Assembly: GCF_910592395.1 (NCBI RefSeq) | Contig: NC_088313.1 | Location: forward strand, 15,020,437 to 15,084,436 | DNA length: 64,000 nucleotides | Direction of reading: 5' to 3' | From: Lineus longissimus | Taxonomy: Eukaryota; Nemertea; Pilidiophora; Heteronemertea; Lineidae | Shown here: piece by piece, positions 24,703 through 38,731 of the stretch | Layout: every line of letters starts with the position of its first letter | Numbering within the stretch: the first letter of the stretch is position 1 | Translations under genes and position numbers: made by a program | The notes under the pieces: generated by a model | Told to the model about the DNA's origin: nothing | What the model saw: only the letters and a program-made list of their open reading frames with translations | The model's database searches: none

Positions 24703-27238
24703 GGACGTCTGAAGTTCTACAATTTGTGCTTAGTCTCGTCTCTGCCCCCCGGACGAAATTGACAAGTCTGTGGCATTCAGTATGATTTTAGAATGCTCCT
24801 TGAATTTTTGTTCAGTGTCTCAGAAACAATAGGCTAAAGCTTGAGATAGGTTTGTGACTTCCTTTTTCTCTCCGATCCTCTGCAAGCTGTCCATCCAAGA
24901 TTCCGACAGCATTTAACCTGACTGGCTGAGAACTTGAGGTGTTGGATGCATGGCTGTTCATTTCCAGCTCCGACCTTTAACTTATCACATCTTCTGCTTT
25001 GATTCCCAAATGCAGATTCCAAGTTGTTCCAAGCCTCAGTTGCAAGTAAGACCACATAATTGAAATAAAAAAATGTACAAAGCAGTTGATTATGCTTATA
25101 ATAGTAACAATGTTTATTTGGTTAATAGTACAGGTACCATGTCTTAGTTTTAATGATTTAAAAATTCACACAGTTCCGCAATGGCTAACCTTGGTACAAT
25201 GAAGATTAAGTCATGAACAACATGACACTAATATCCTGAAAATTATGCAGCAAATAATGAGGTTCCTCTAAATAGGTGAGGAACTTGCATGTGACACAAA
25301 CACAGATATCACTATGAACAATGGAAATATTTTAGCCTTGACTATGAGCCTTTTAAGAATGCAAATTAATACCTCGCTATAGGTCCACCTCAAATTACAA
25401 TTAGATGGACCAAAACATTTTGTTCACTGGGTCCACAGTTGCCAGTTAAGTGCCTTATAGCCTACATGTCAGAAGAGAAGATTCAGCAAAGTTACAAAAA
25501 CATGCTTGGAAAGTGTTGGACGGGCAAAGAACAATAAGTTTTGCATAACATCCTTATGTTTAAAACAGCAGAGACAAAGATGTCTTAAGCAGCATTCCTC
25601 TACAGCAGGAAGCACGATATTTTGAAGGTTTGGACGGCCTTACCAAGGACAAACATTTCAAGTTGCACTTGCACCATCTTAATCCCTATGTTTTTCGATG
25701 ACCACCAATAAAAAGCCATCTTTTTCGCCACAGTCAAGACATAAATGGCCATCTCCCCTTTTTTACATGGCATCTACAACGAGCTAAGACAATGGTTTAG
25801 AAATGAAACATAGGGGTTTTAGATTGAAAAAAATCCTGTTGTGATTTTGACAGGCGAACAAAGCAGGAACTAGAATTTTAAGTTATCAACATGTTCCTCT
25901 TATGTATCATACCAGATATGTTCCTCGGAACCATAATATAATAACTGCAACTGAAGTTTTAAATGTTCAAAACTTTGACATGTCTGTGACATCCTCACAC
26001 TCTCTCAGCCCCATTAGTAGGATATATGAATTAGATATCAAGGTTAATGCATATTATCAAATTTTGCATACCGTACTTAAAGAAGTAAAACCCTTCATGC
26101 AAGACATGTGGAAAACTGATAAAAATAACAGCATTCTGCTGACTTTCCAATAAAGAATGTCCGAAAAGAGTTAAAATAGTTTACATGCTTGACCAAATAA
26201 TAAGTAGTGGGTAGACCACATATCATCTACATGCCGTCCTAAAAGTACATGCACTCTCACAGTTTAATGGTATACATAAATATGAATCTACATATGTACA
26301 ACATACAACAAGGAATGGACTTCAAAACTTGAAATAATCTCAAGTTAAGATACATGAAAGACTGATTCCCAGGCCCCCAGCATTGCTTTTTTTGTGTAGA
26401 ATTGGCACTTGAACAACCAAGTTCAACCCTGTGTAATCGGCAACAACCTCTCGAGTCAAGGCCAGAACCTCTTGAAGAAATCCAGCCGGTATGGTCGATA
26501 CATTTTTCAGAAGCGGCCGTCAGTCTGAGGCTGGACTTGCTTGGAGAGATGGTTGGTCATGTCTTGAAAATCCACCTTGACAGAGAGGACACAAGGTAAT
26601 TTTCACAGCCACCACTCTGCAAAAGGGATATCATTAGAGGGCTGGAGTCAAATGCTTGGCAAAAACCAACCCACATAAAAATGTCCAGCTGGTAAGAATG
26701 ATATAAGAAACAGCCTTTAAACTTGTCATAAAAATACTGATAAAAATTTAAACAGAGTTCACAACAATGGATGGAAGATGCACAGAGTAAAACTGTTTGA
26801 AGTAAGCCAGTATTGTCTCAAATGCTCATGCTGTTCATATACAACTCGGTAAAAGTAGCATAATTTGTTAGTTTTATTAGACATCTCCTCATATACAAAC
26901 TTCATAAATCTGTTGTGTATTTTTCAATATTTACAAGACCACAAAGGTTATAACTGAAAGACATTGTGAATATCGTAAACTCAAGCCTAACAAAATGAAG
27001 TGTGTACTGGTACTCTGCTTCTCAAAATCAATTGTAGCAGGAAACCTTAGAACTCCTTCGCATCCATGATCCGCAATTTGAAGTTTTACCAACCGCCTTT
27101 CGCACAAATGGCATCATACCGAGAGAATAACAATGCAAAAGATATGGTCACAGAAATGTGTATACCGCACAGCAGCAAACAATACTCTTAGCTTAAGAAT
27201 GATTATGCAATATAAGTCTAAAAGACCAACACGACACC

Positions 27239-30200
27239 CTAGACAAATGTCACTTTAGCATCTGGGCGCACTTCGGGATTTTCAAAACACACCCTCCGCA
27301 TTTTCTCCTTAAAGTCAGCAGCGCCACCATCCAACTGTGAGGACAATACAAACTCATGAGTTGATGGCGAGGGAAGTTCTGTTGGAGATGGACTGGAAAG
27401 TTCAATTCTGACTTTAGATGGCGAGTTCAATTTCAGCGCCATGTTTTTCCGAGACGCTGCACTTGGTTTTTCCGGAACGGGTGGAGGAATTCGCTTTGGA
27501 GACATTTGTTTTGAACTAGGAACAGGCACAGAGGAGTTCAATTTGGCTTCCATAGGACTGAGTGTCATCGTAGTTTCATTCATACTCATCGTAGGTGTAC
27601 TCCGGCGTGACTGCGATGGTACGTAAACTGAATTGTTAGTGGAATGCGATCGGAAATTACTAATATCTGCAGGAGGATATTGGCGGGAATGAGGTGAATG
27701 CCTCGAGTCATTTTTATATTCGGGTACACTATACATACATGTAGTGTACGGGAGCGATTTCTGACTACTGTTTGAACCTGTGAATGTACTGTCTAGACTA
27801 CTACCACTACCATTGCCACGGCTGCTAACACTACCATTGCCACGGCTGCTAACACTTGCATTGCCAAGGCTGCCAACACTTGCATTGCCAAGGCTGCCAA
27901 CACTTGCATTGCTGCGGCTATTCCCATTTGCACTGCTAATTCTGCCCGGAGGTTTCAGGGGCGTCGGCGGTGGAAAATTAGCCTCGGCCACATGACTAAT
28001 AGTACTCATTTCTAACAGTTCGGGCGCTGGTGGCATTTCGCTGATCAACGACGCATCAGCAACCGAGTCCCCACCAATGACAGTTAAGTTCAGACTATCA
28101 CTTTCATCAAAGCACGTCTTGTTGTCCAGAGATTGTTCATTGAACGCAGACGCTGGCAAAGTTGCCCTAGGACTGAGTTTCTTATCCAAGGGTGTCCTTG
28201 CTCTTATTGGTGTGATCCCCAAATCTTTAGAAGCACTAGACGGTTGGGTCCTAACGTAACAATGCTGATTATCCTCCACGACACTGTAGTTGAAACCTAG
28301 GTCGCGCACACTCTTTTTCATGAGGTGTGGATTATCAAAGTCAATGTCTGGGGTACTGGTCACTTGACCGCCCCCTGAAAACATATTCTCAGCGTCAGTA
28401 TGAGATGGCAGAACACAGTCCTGACTGAAACTGTCATCAAAGAAAGAGATATCGCCAGGTCCAGGGGTAATACTACGAATCTGCAAATCATGGCCGAAGG
28501 GTTTGTCATCAACGTCAGATTCCAGTCCCTCGGGGTGAGATTGAGATCGAAACAAACTCATTCCACCATATCCGTCCACTCCCTTCGACGCTGTCCCAAA
28601 CATATCACTTGAAGATGTTGTCTTGAAGTTTCCTTTTCTCATTTTGTTTGTGGGTTGATCCGTTTTTAGGAAATCGGGCAGCTCGAAACGATCCGATGAT
28701 AAACCGCGCTGGTCATCTAGTCGTTGACTCTGGGCTCGGGAGAGGAGCTCAAACAGTTTGTCATCTGAAATGTAAAGATGCCACAATTTAAAATACTGTT
28801 TTAAACAAGTCTTAAAAAACAACAAATAGGAGTTGCTTACTTGGGAATTAACCTCAGTTTTTTTATCCGAATCAAAATCTGGCAACTAGTCACAGGGTCA
28901 TAGATGAGAATAGCCTGTCAAAAAATTTGGCAAGTTTTTTATACATAGGAAAGTCATGAGAAGTACTTCAACATGCAGAGATGTCATGATAGCTCAAACA
29001 TAAGCAAAGCTTTAAAAAGATTTCCCTTTGAAATCCTGGCAATGGAACCCACTGCATCAAGTATATTTCTACCGGGCAAGATTTGACGTCTTAGGAACTT
29101 ACTATCTTTATCCTGTATCCTCATCTTGGCGAGTTTCGATGGGAGGCTCTTCTGTGTGCCACCCAAACTGGGTCGTCCTCGGCTTTTACTCTTGTCCTTT
29201 TCGAAGGAGTTCCGCTGCAGCAACCCGAATAATCCAGATGAGTTCCTGCCCTCGCTTGTTCTGGGATTATCATCATCCTGGAAACAGCAATGATAAATTT
29301 TGATTCATTTGAAAGAAGTCATTCAATTAGTTGATTTTGAGGAGTTTTACTGGCGATCCACTTCTGATGGTCTGACAATTTCTCACTGGATCAGATCGGC
29401 GATGAAGACCGAGACTTAAGGATTATCGCACACTGCTGATCAATTAACCTGACCTTCTCTACCAAATTCGAGTTAGATAAGAATAGGGGGAACACTGGCC
29501 AAACAACAGGACCATGACCACAAAACTCCGGGGCTCTATGGCAGCTAGAACACTCTAGGATGTCCAGCATATCAACTGACTATCTAGCATGCATATCAAA
29601 ACTTCAGAACACAGAAGAACGATTTAAACATTCAGACATACCTTCCTGTCTGGGTCCAGAATCCCCAGCTCATCAAATCGGTGTGGCCCGTTGTTAACCT
29701 TGGAGAAAATGTCGTCGAACACTTTCGTTGTGATCTCATCGAGGTCATTCTTGCTGGCAGACGTTCGCTTGGGTATTGGTGGCTTACTGTTCGAGGCACT
29801 ACCATCGAAACCTCCCCACTCTGAAAAATATGAATATTTGTTTGCAATTTTTACGTTTGTGATTAAAGTTTATTTAGAATAATCTGCCAAAATAAAACGC
29901 CTATGAAAACTTGGTGGTTTGCAGTGCTAGATCAATGAGCAGCTTGTTGGGTGCCAAGCGGAACCAACGGGCATGAAAAAACTGCCCCTGGCTGCTGACC
30001 TAAGCAGCCTGGAACCAAAAAAGATCTTTGTTTTTGTTGACATGCCACATTCATCGGGCAAATGTCAAGCCATATAAACCCTCCCAGCCAATGACATGCC
30101 ACATTCATTAACCCAAGATGGCAATGACATGCACCACCCTACCAAAATAGACATGACAGAATTCCTCCCCCAGTTTGAGAGATACATGTAGAGGAAACAG

Positions 30201-33200
30201 TCAGGGATAGTGAATCTAAAAGTTGGCATCAGGGGTTAGGTTCACCTAGACACCAGGACAGCTTATTCCTTTGGTTGGAACCCACCACCCTGGTAGGGTG
30301 TCAGGACTTCATATGTACAGTATAAGGTAAAATGAAAGCAGTCTTTAGTTTATATATGGACACAAGAAGTTATTGCAGTTTCAGAATTTCTACTTAGTTA
30401 TAGAGTTACATTAGATACCAGGAAGAGGGTTTCACAGCTCTAACTATCCAAGAGGAATCTACATGTATGTGAATTGTCTAAATGATGAGTTAGTGTCGAC
30501 TACATTTCAGGCGTTCAAAATTAAAGAGGATCAATGTTCTAACAATATCAAGCTAAAACGATTCATGCCTTTAATTAGAAAGTAAAACACACTTCTTTAA
30601 AACTTGAGGTTAAATTCTGCTCCAAACCTAGGTCCATCGGGTTCATCACACAGATCATTACTCAGTCCGGGCTTGCTCACAACCCATGCTTCTCGCACGA
30701 GTTATTTATAATTTAAGATAGGACTTACATGTACCATTTGTGTTATTTCATCAAGTCACATAAATTTTAGTCTCCAAAGCAACCTTTTTTTCTTACTCAG
30801 AGATACAGTTTCCAAGTGTCTCATCTTTTTCTCTAGCCAAAGGTGGCTTTCTGTCTATTCAAGTTCTGTTGTATAACTTTAGTGATAATAGTGAGGAGAA
30901 AATCATGTAATTTTGGCATAACTGTGGGCTAGTTCCCGATGAAATAACACAATCTAGTTATTAGTATATGATAGACGGGTGCAAGAAAATCACAAACAAT
31001 CTTACCAATCCACCAGTGTTTATCTGTGTGCAGAGGCAAAGAAAAGAAATACAATTAATTCAAAGCAAAAGAATGCAATTTATTAGTCCAAGCTGCAGAC
31101 CTAACAATACAACAAGCTGTAGCAACAATGATACAATGCTGGTACAACAAGAAAGGGTACTGTCCAAGATTGCTGGCTAATGCCTGTTGGAAAAGCATCA
31201 AATCTATTACAAATTGGTCAACTGGCTTCAGTATGTCGACAAAGTTTCTGTTTAAGCAAGGGAATAGAGAGGCATGGTTCATTGTTGGAATGCAATGTGA
31301 TTTTGTTTCGACCTTTGTAATGAGAAGTCGTCCCAAACGTCAACAGTGCCAACTGTAATGGGCAGAACCCTCTTAACAACAGTAGTTACGACAATTTTTG
31401 ATGTTTTTAAAGAGCAATTAGCACACATGTGCTTCATCTTATCAAGGTATATTGGATAGCAAACATTTGCTTATCCTCTGTACAGATGTATGATGGAATG
31501 GAAGTTCACAAAGCTTCTCGTGTAATGACAATAATGCCATTCACACAAAGAAAACCAACATCAAATCGACATCACATCCACATTGGATAAATTTTTGATC
31601 TGATGGGATGTTGATCAGTTATGTGTCATGTAAATATAAATCTAATAGTTTTTGTCACTACATTAGATCAGTGCGCCGACGCAGCCAATGATGCTGGTTC
31701 TACGTCCGAACGTTGTCAAGACAAGAGTCACTCCTTGAAAAGGGCAGCCAAGGAGAATCTGCATCGATCTAGATTCAGGTTTTTTGGTGTTGACTAGATG
31801 CAGGTCATATTACCGATGTAGATCACGTGCCGATGTGATGTCACTTTTTTCGTGTCGTGTAAATGACATTAATACTGAGTGGCACAAATCTGATATCGGT
31901 ACAAGACATGCATATATACATCATGAACAATCACTTTATACTAACATGTTTAACAACTTGGCAAAAGGCCTCACTAAGAAATACTTATACAGAAGTCTAA
32001 CAAACCCAGCTGTTTGAGATAAACTTCTAATCCATTGGAAACACATTATCAAACCATATTTGTTATACAGTACAGACAGTTCACAACACACACTGTAGAT
32101 CATTCAGAGACAATTTAAGTGAAGATGAGGTCAACAACACAAGATTGCTCAAAGGCAACATGAAGTAATTTCTGTAGAGCAAAGCAGACAGTCTCCAGTC
32201 AAAACGACCCCAGGTGAGCAGAGTCAAGACATAACTAATGTGCTTGCTCCCCTTGTGTCTTGGCACAATTTTCTATGGCTGGCTGGAATTCGACAGAATG
32301 TAAAAGTGTCAATATTTTGACTTTCGTAACTTGAGGATGTTTTGACCGGTGACTAAGCAGACAGACCAATCCACCGTGCACTGAGCAGCTACCAGGGACA
32401 GCTAAAGGTGAGTAACTTCTTCTACGGTACCTGCAAAATCCTCCCGACTCTGAATGACAACACGCTGGTGCTCCAACGTTGAAACCTCGGCCTCCATAGT
32501 GACCATTGCAGGACTGTTAGCCTGGAAAGGAAAACAAACCAGGAGCTGAATGTCATGGATTTTCTCGAAGGCTGTTTCATAGGCTGACTGAACATCAGGG
32601 CCAGCACCAGAATCATTTCTCAAACAAATTTTAGAGCGGTGCATTCACTCCTTACACCTCTCAATTCACCAATCACAGAAGATCAGGTAGTTTTATTTTT
32701 ACCGGAAATCTATTCCCCACTCTAGTATGATCAATTGTTTGGGCACCATGAGAATGGGTGCGAGTTGACCATCAGCACTTGGACATATTACCTAGTCAGG
32801 GAGAAATGGTACGTACCATGTGCATGACAACATTGTCGAGCTTGTAGCCATACTTGTGCAATACCGGTCGCACGACGTTTGCTACGGAACGTTTCGGTTT
32901 GGCTTTGATTCCAATACACTTCTTGTTGGGCAGATCCATCCGGAACAGCACCCGTCGTTCAATCACCATCTCCTTGGCACTCACAGTTGAGATGTCGGCA
33001 TGGATGTCCAGCGCCTGTAACAGAGAATATTTGAAGTAATTCATGTTACTTCATATTTTTGTCTCTACCATTTTTCGTTTTAACAACTTTATCCAGATTG
33101 CTAGTCACCGGGTGATGTCTGTGACTAACATAAGACTCTCAATGAAAGCATTTACCTGCCCTGGCCAAGAAACCAGGTGGAATCAGTCTTGGTCATACGT

Positions 33201-36200
33201 CTCATTCACAAGGAAGAGATTTATCGTCCAACAAACTGATTTCAATAACGATACCAGAGTAGCAATAGACGTACAACACACACAAGGAAAAGAAAAATCA
33301 GGCAAATTTGCCTGGTGTTTTCTCTCTCACCTTATCACTGCCAAGGGGGTAGACATCAATACTAACAACACTTAGACCTTTCTTCTCACAGAGTTTACTG
33401 ACCAACGATTTGACAGTCTGGCCCTTTGACGGCGACAACGTGGATGTGGTGCCGTCTGGTAGGACCACCTTGATGGAGGACGACTCGAGTCCTTCTATTG
33501 TTGTGGTTTCTCTCTCGCGAGATACGTTAGATTTCTCTGAGACAGTCGGGGTTGTGCTCTGTTGGAAAATAAAAGCTCATATTGTCACAGAGAACGATAC
33601 GTGTTGTTACACACAGGCATATCATATAAAGTAAGATTGGCCTTTTGTTTAGGCACCCCTCAATTGGCTAGACAGCGTCTACACCGTATTCACCAATGCT
33701 CTGATGAAGTTTCATTTTAGGCCTTAACAGCTTGCTGCTGCAAATTCCTGCTGGCACACACGGAGCAGTACCCACCTTGCTCCTTTCACCTTCCTTCTGC
33801 AAAGAGCTACTACTGGTCTGCATCTTCAGACTTTTCTTGGCAAATGACGTGTCTAGTCCCGACTCCAGTTTGGATGGTTTCGCTGCTTTCTTACCACTGT
33901 CTTCCTTTGTCAATTTCCTGGATTTATCTGTAAGAATGGAAGAGACTGTGTTTGATACAGAGCATTTTTACAAATTACACTAGCACTTTCTTGGCCACCT
34001 TTCTGCTTGGCCACACATATGACAAGAATGCATTTCATCTATAGCTGTGTATCTCTTTAAAAAATCTTTTAAATGTGCGTCTGACAGTGCATTCATGAAA
34101 AAAATTGCTCTGAGGAATTTACCGGTACACACGCTTAGGTGACAAATGTCATATAATTCAGAAAAATAGCCAAAATACATGATTATGCTTACTTTTGTGC
34201 CAAGGAAGAAATGATTTCTTTCGTTTTTCTTCTTGGCCTTCATCGAGCTTGTTCTTCTTAGACTTCTTCTTTTCCAGTGTCCCCCAGAATCGTGTTGTCT
34301 GCTGCGCGGGAGCCTCATCTATTTCTATTGGTTGCAAAGGCAACGGCTTGCTACCCATTTCCATGATGACGTATTGCTTGTAAAGTGTCGACTTTAGAAA
34401 TCGTGGGTAACAGTCGGTTTTCATGAGGTGATAGATCTAAAATAAAAGTATTGCAAAACTCGCACATATTTGCTGGTTGATTTAAATCGTTTTTTTAAAT
34501 TACAAAGGTGCTCAGAGCAAAAATGTCAAAAAACACTAACCGGAATATTGATTTCAACTGACCACATTTGACACGGAAGACTTCCAAAGAAGCTCACCAC
34601 ATTGTCCTTACAAGACACAAGTTCTTTTTTCCCAAAAGAGCTGCCATCGGATTTATCATCACAAAGGCAAATACACAACTTTCCAGTACTTTTTGAAATT
34701 AACCATCCTACAAACCTGAGTTTGTGCCATCTTGAACATTTCCGACGTGACATTGGTCAAACCTTGCTCAACCGTTTTCCGTGCCTGGCTATCTATGTTC
34801 ACAGGTTCAGGAGCACGGGATGCTATGTGTTTATCAAAGATTTCCTTTGCCCTGGCCTTTTGCTGAAATGACAATCAGAAATCACATCAAGTTTAAACAG
34901 GAAAGAGCACAGAGTCTGTGGTTTTTTTGTTCAGTTTTCAATCAAGCCTTGAAGCACATCCTAACTGTCAGTTATGGTGAAGAAATTCCATAATTTGAAC
35001 CAATGCATCACCCTTAGTTGTCAGTCTAGTGCAAAGGTTATAAGACATGTCAGAAATTAACATTAGCAAACCTATGATAACTGAAGCTATGCATTGATTT
35101 CCGTGCGGCTAATTTCTCAAATTGAAATAGACAGCAAAAGAATACCTGAAACAATGTCTGACCCTGTGAAAAACCTACCTTTTCTTTATCTTGAATTCTC
35201 TTGAATTTCTCACATGTTATCCAAAACAGGAGATTCTCCTGACTGAATTCCTTCTTGAGGAACTCCATGAGTGCAGCCAAACCCAACCCATCGTTTAACA
35301 GCTTGTCCAGGTTGACGGCCCAGCTTGCCGAGATGGTGACTGGGACCTCAACATGTTCCTTCATGCTCTTGTTTAAGTCAGCCACACTGTCCAGGCTACT
35401 TGCAGGGGCCAAGCAACTGGTATTATGTCGTTCATGGTGGTCATGCTCAGAGGGGACCAATGACTGCAACAAATGAAAAGAAAAAATGATGAATACTACC
35501 AAGAATTGATAAAGAATAGCCTTTTTTAATTCTTGATATTATATTACATGGGAAAAGATCTTTCATTTTCCAGCAATGGCGAATTCAGTGCACTGGTTTT
35601 TTCACACACCTGCGATGACGTGCTGTGACAAAAGTCTGAGTTCAATCTGCTTAGAGTATAAAGCCGTCTATGACATTGGGAAGATGTCATATGAATTGAA
35701 GCAGGGTCCTTGGTGCTCAGGGACCGGATAACAGACTTACCTCATGAGAAAAGCTGATATTGCCAAGCCTCGTCTTGCCTGTTGCATCAGACCTGCTCCA
35801 CGGTTTAAATGCAGTTGGCGGGGCTGGCTAAAAGATGAATAACATCATGGAGTTGAAAAAAATTTCAGGGAGAGTTAAATGAGGGCTGTAGATCTGAGAA
35901 CATGGTGAAGCAGTTATGAGAAGGAATTAGTTAGGGCTACTCAGGAATTTGTTAAAACGGATCTTACCCGATAATATTGACTCTTTTCAACTTGTTCAAG
36001 GTCATATTCTTTTGAATTCAAAAGTATTGAGACAAAAAGAGTATCATCTCTAATTTGACTTTGAGAGAGCGTCTTTTCTCTACGTTTTCTTGCTGATTTT
36101 TTATACTTATTTTTTCTTTCACATGGTGCATTACAACCAGGTAGACTCACATTACGACAATGAAATAAATGCTTAGTACACAAGTGTCTAAAAATACTTT

Positions 36201-38731
36201 TGAATTTGGACCAAGAAAGCAAAGTCCTATAATGTAAAAGAACACAAAACTCAAACCCATGATCAAATACTTGAATTGAAAACTGGAATTTTTAAAAACT
36301 TGTGTCACTGTCAGGCAAGTTACAATACACTTCACACTTAAGTTCAACAACCTTAGATTTCACACTTGACATGCTAAATGTAGTAGTGGCATATTTAGTG
36401 GTGCAAGTACTTCATTACTGTTCCATCCGTGTATTCCTAATTTGCGAAAAGAAAAGCAATTTTTGGATGAGTAAAAAGCTTTTAAGAAGGTCTTACCTTT
36501 TTAAAGGCAGAGGGAGATCCACCCGCAAATTGGTCACCAATGTTCCGAATGATACCACCAGGACTTGTCACTGGCTTCCTAATCTTTGGTGTGACTTGTC
36601 CAAATGCCCGTGGGCTGAGTTTATCTGCCAAGTCGATTGTCTCCACTGCGTACAACGAACAATTCAGATTAGCAGGCCGAGAGTGTTTTACGATTGTCTG
36701 ATCAGCGGTGTGGGTGGCGAGAGGCACTGACATTGGGCGATCCAAAAGTTTAGCTCGCCGCGATGTCTGAGGATGAGATGATTCTGATCGCACCGACTCC
36801 GCATCACTGCTATCACCGACGTAATTGCGCTGGCGATTCTGCAGGAGTTTGTGCATGCTCCGTCGAATGCTGTCAGCGCTGCTGACAGATTCTAAGTCAT
36901 CCTGCGAATGAGCACCAGCACGGTCGAAATGTTTTGATAGTCTGTCACTCGATCGACCAGTCGGCGGTAAATCAGTATGATTTGATGATTGTCTATGTTG
37001 CCTCGAATTCTCATTGGATATGTTAGAGGGCGCATCATGTGGTAGACTAACCTGGCGTAAATGTGATCCGGGGCGCATTGGGGCAGCATTTCTTGATGCA
37101 TCCAAGTCCACGATGAACACCCGATCATTCGCTGAACCCTCATCTCGTGGTAACCCAAGTCCGCTGTCACTATTGCTACTATTGCTATTGCTGCGTTGAT
37201 GATCAACGTTGGGGTTGGCTAGTATATGCGGCTGGGCTGCATCGTCATACCATGATCCAACACGGTCTTTATAAAGTTTTGATAACACCCGTAAAATTGG
37301 CGTGGAAGATCGTGGGAATTCGAGGCAACCCTGCGTCTCTGGATCCACTGTACAGTCAATTCGGAAACTCCTTGCTTTCTGAGCATGTGCACTGTGAGTT
37401 CGTAGTTCGGGGTCGACCATGAACACATGACAAGAGCTACTTTGTACATGATCGAAATGGTCGCTGCCATTGTCACTACTAATCTCATCAGAGCTGACAC
37501 TCGTCACAGTCACAATGCCGAAGAACCGCTTATCATCAGGACACACACCGCTATAGGCAACTTTCTCAGACGGGTAGGTTGCAATCACTGTTCCAGATGC
37601 ATTCTTCAACTTGACACTCTCTGAAAAAACTTCCATTAGAACTAAAGTATGGATTTTTTGCTCGACACGTAACCGTCTAATGGCATTTTTTATCATCTGA
37701 ACGTGTGAGTTTGGTTTGCTAAAGTTCGTTGGTATTTCAATCGAACCTATGTAGCCTACTATGACACGTAATGAAACGCTTTCATCCGCAACGTCACGGG
37801 CCGAATTCCCCACATTTTCTTTGTTTATATAAAGCGGCAGTGTTGGCGCCAAAATATTTGAAAGATCTTTCGGCGTGAGCACAACTTCATACGGGCTTGA
37901 ACCACGATAAGGAGGCGGGTCACGATAAACTGGAAGCCCCGACTGACCCTCATACTTGACATTAACACGGCCTTGCCCATTTGACACAACAGCATGCTGC
38001 TGCACGTGGGACTTTTGCGAAAGACTTGTCTTAGGCACCTCCCTGTTTGTGTTGTCCTGGAGGGGAGAGGTAACGCGAGGCCTGCTCTGCGCAGACTTAG
38101 TCCGTCTCGAATTAGCACCATCATTATTCTCGTCAAAGAAACGATTCACGCCAAAATTTGGCGGCGGTTCTGTTGTTAGCGCTGCTGCTGCAGGACTCTT
38201 TGTTTTCGAGCGGTCTGCCCCATTTGTCCTCCGCTTTCCTTGACTGCTTGAAGGCGGTTCATGAAAGATAGCACCAGACTGCAAATCGGCAAGAACTCTT
38301 TCCGCACGATTGTTACTATTAGTATTACTATTCGTATTAGCTGTATTTTTCTCTTGCCTGTCATTCTGCCTTTGGCGATGACGATTCGGATATTTTGATT
38401 TCGGCTTGTTCAAATGGTATTCCTCGTCTGAGGAATCGGAACTGTTCACATTTTCAGCAATTTGTAGCACAAGTAATCCAAATGATGTCCCGATGAGCCT
38501 AACGACATCATCATGCGGTGCACGGGAAACGTCTTCATGGTTGACACCGAGGAGGAAATCACCAGGTTTGAGGCCGACCTGTTCTGCTGGGCTGCCTGTG
38601 ACAATGCAGCTGAGGACACACGGCTGTTGCCCAGATATTGTGAAGCCATATCCATACTTCCCGCGGGTGATTTCCACCGTCTTTACACCATGGGAAAGTC
38701 TCTTCTTTCGTCTCTTTTGATGGTACATCAT
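27239..38731 (-). CDS. RGS12: Regulator of G-protein signalling 12
   Basis: Twelve coding exons: 38731-36497, 35827-35741, 35463-35179, 34862-34716, 34436-34193, 33927-33776, 33558-33331, 33014-32817, 32521-32431, 29820-29642, 29277-29103, 28764-27239. Phases fit throughout, giving 1,848 aa (human RGS12 is about 1,450). Domains in order: PDZ (about 15-95, GYGF loop at 27-30), PTB/PID (about 312-440), RGS box (about 820-1000, SQENLLFWITCEKFKRIQ), two Ras-binding domains (about 1075-1222), and a GoLoco motif starting at 1341 (ELLSRAQSQRLDDQRG with the DQR triad). The protein should accelerate GTP hydrolysis on G-alpha-i/o, hold G-alpha-GDP through GoLoco, and scaffold Ras-MAPK components. The long first exon and Ser/Pro-rich C-terminus account for the extra length. 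The start is the ATG at the 5' edge of the first coding exon; a further upstream coding exon is not excluded. Confidence 0.95.

Larger units (their letters stand above)
23554..27238. other. Intergenic between BTB gene and RGS12
   Basis: Contains the promoter side of the BTB gene (an X-box is listed separately), a truncated MITE copy, and presumably the RGS12 3' UTR from 27,238 downward. No further coding exon can be supported. Confidence 0.55.

Noticed and set aside
26395-26600. Short similarity (RLDLLGEMVG versus RLDLLGEVVG) between this stretch and sequence just after the first CARD exon at 63.5 kb
   Set aside because: Only about a dozen residues in non-exonic sequence; probably chance or a tiny repeat. 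Not enough to claim a CARD relic.
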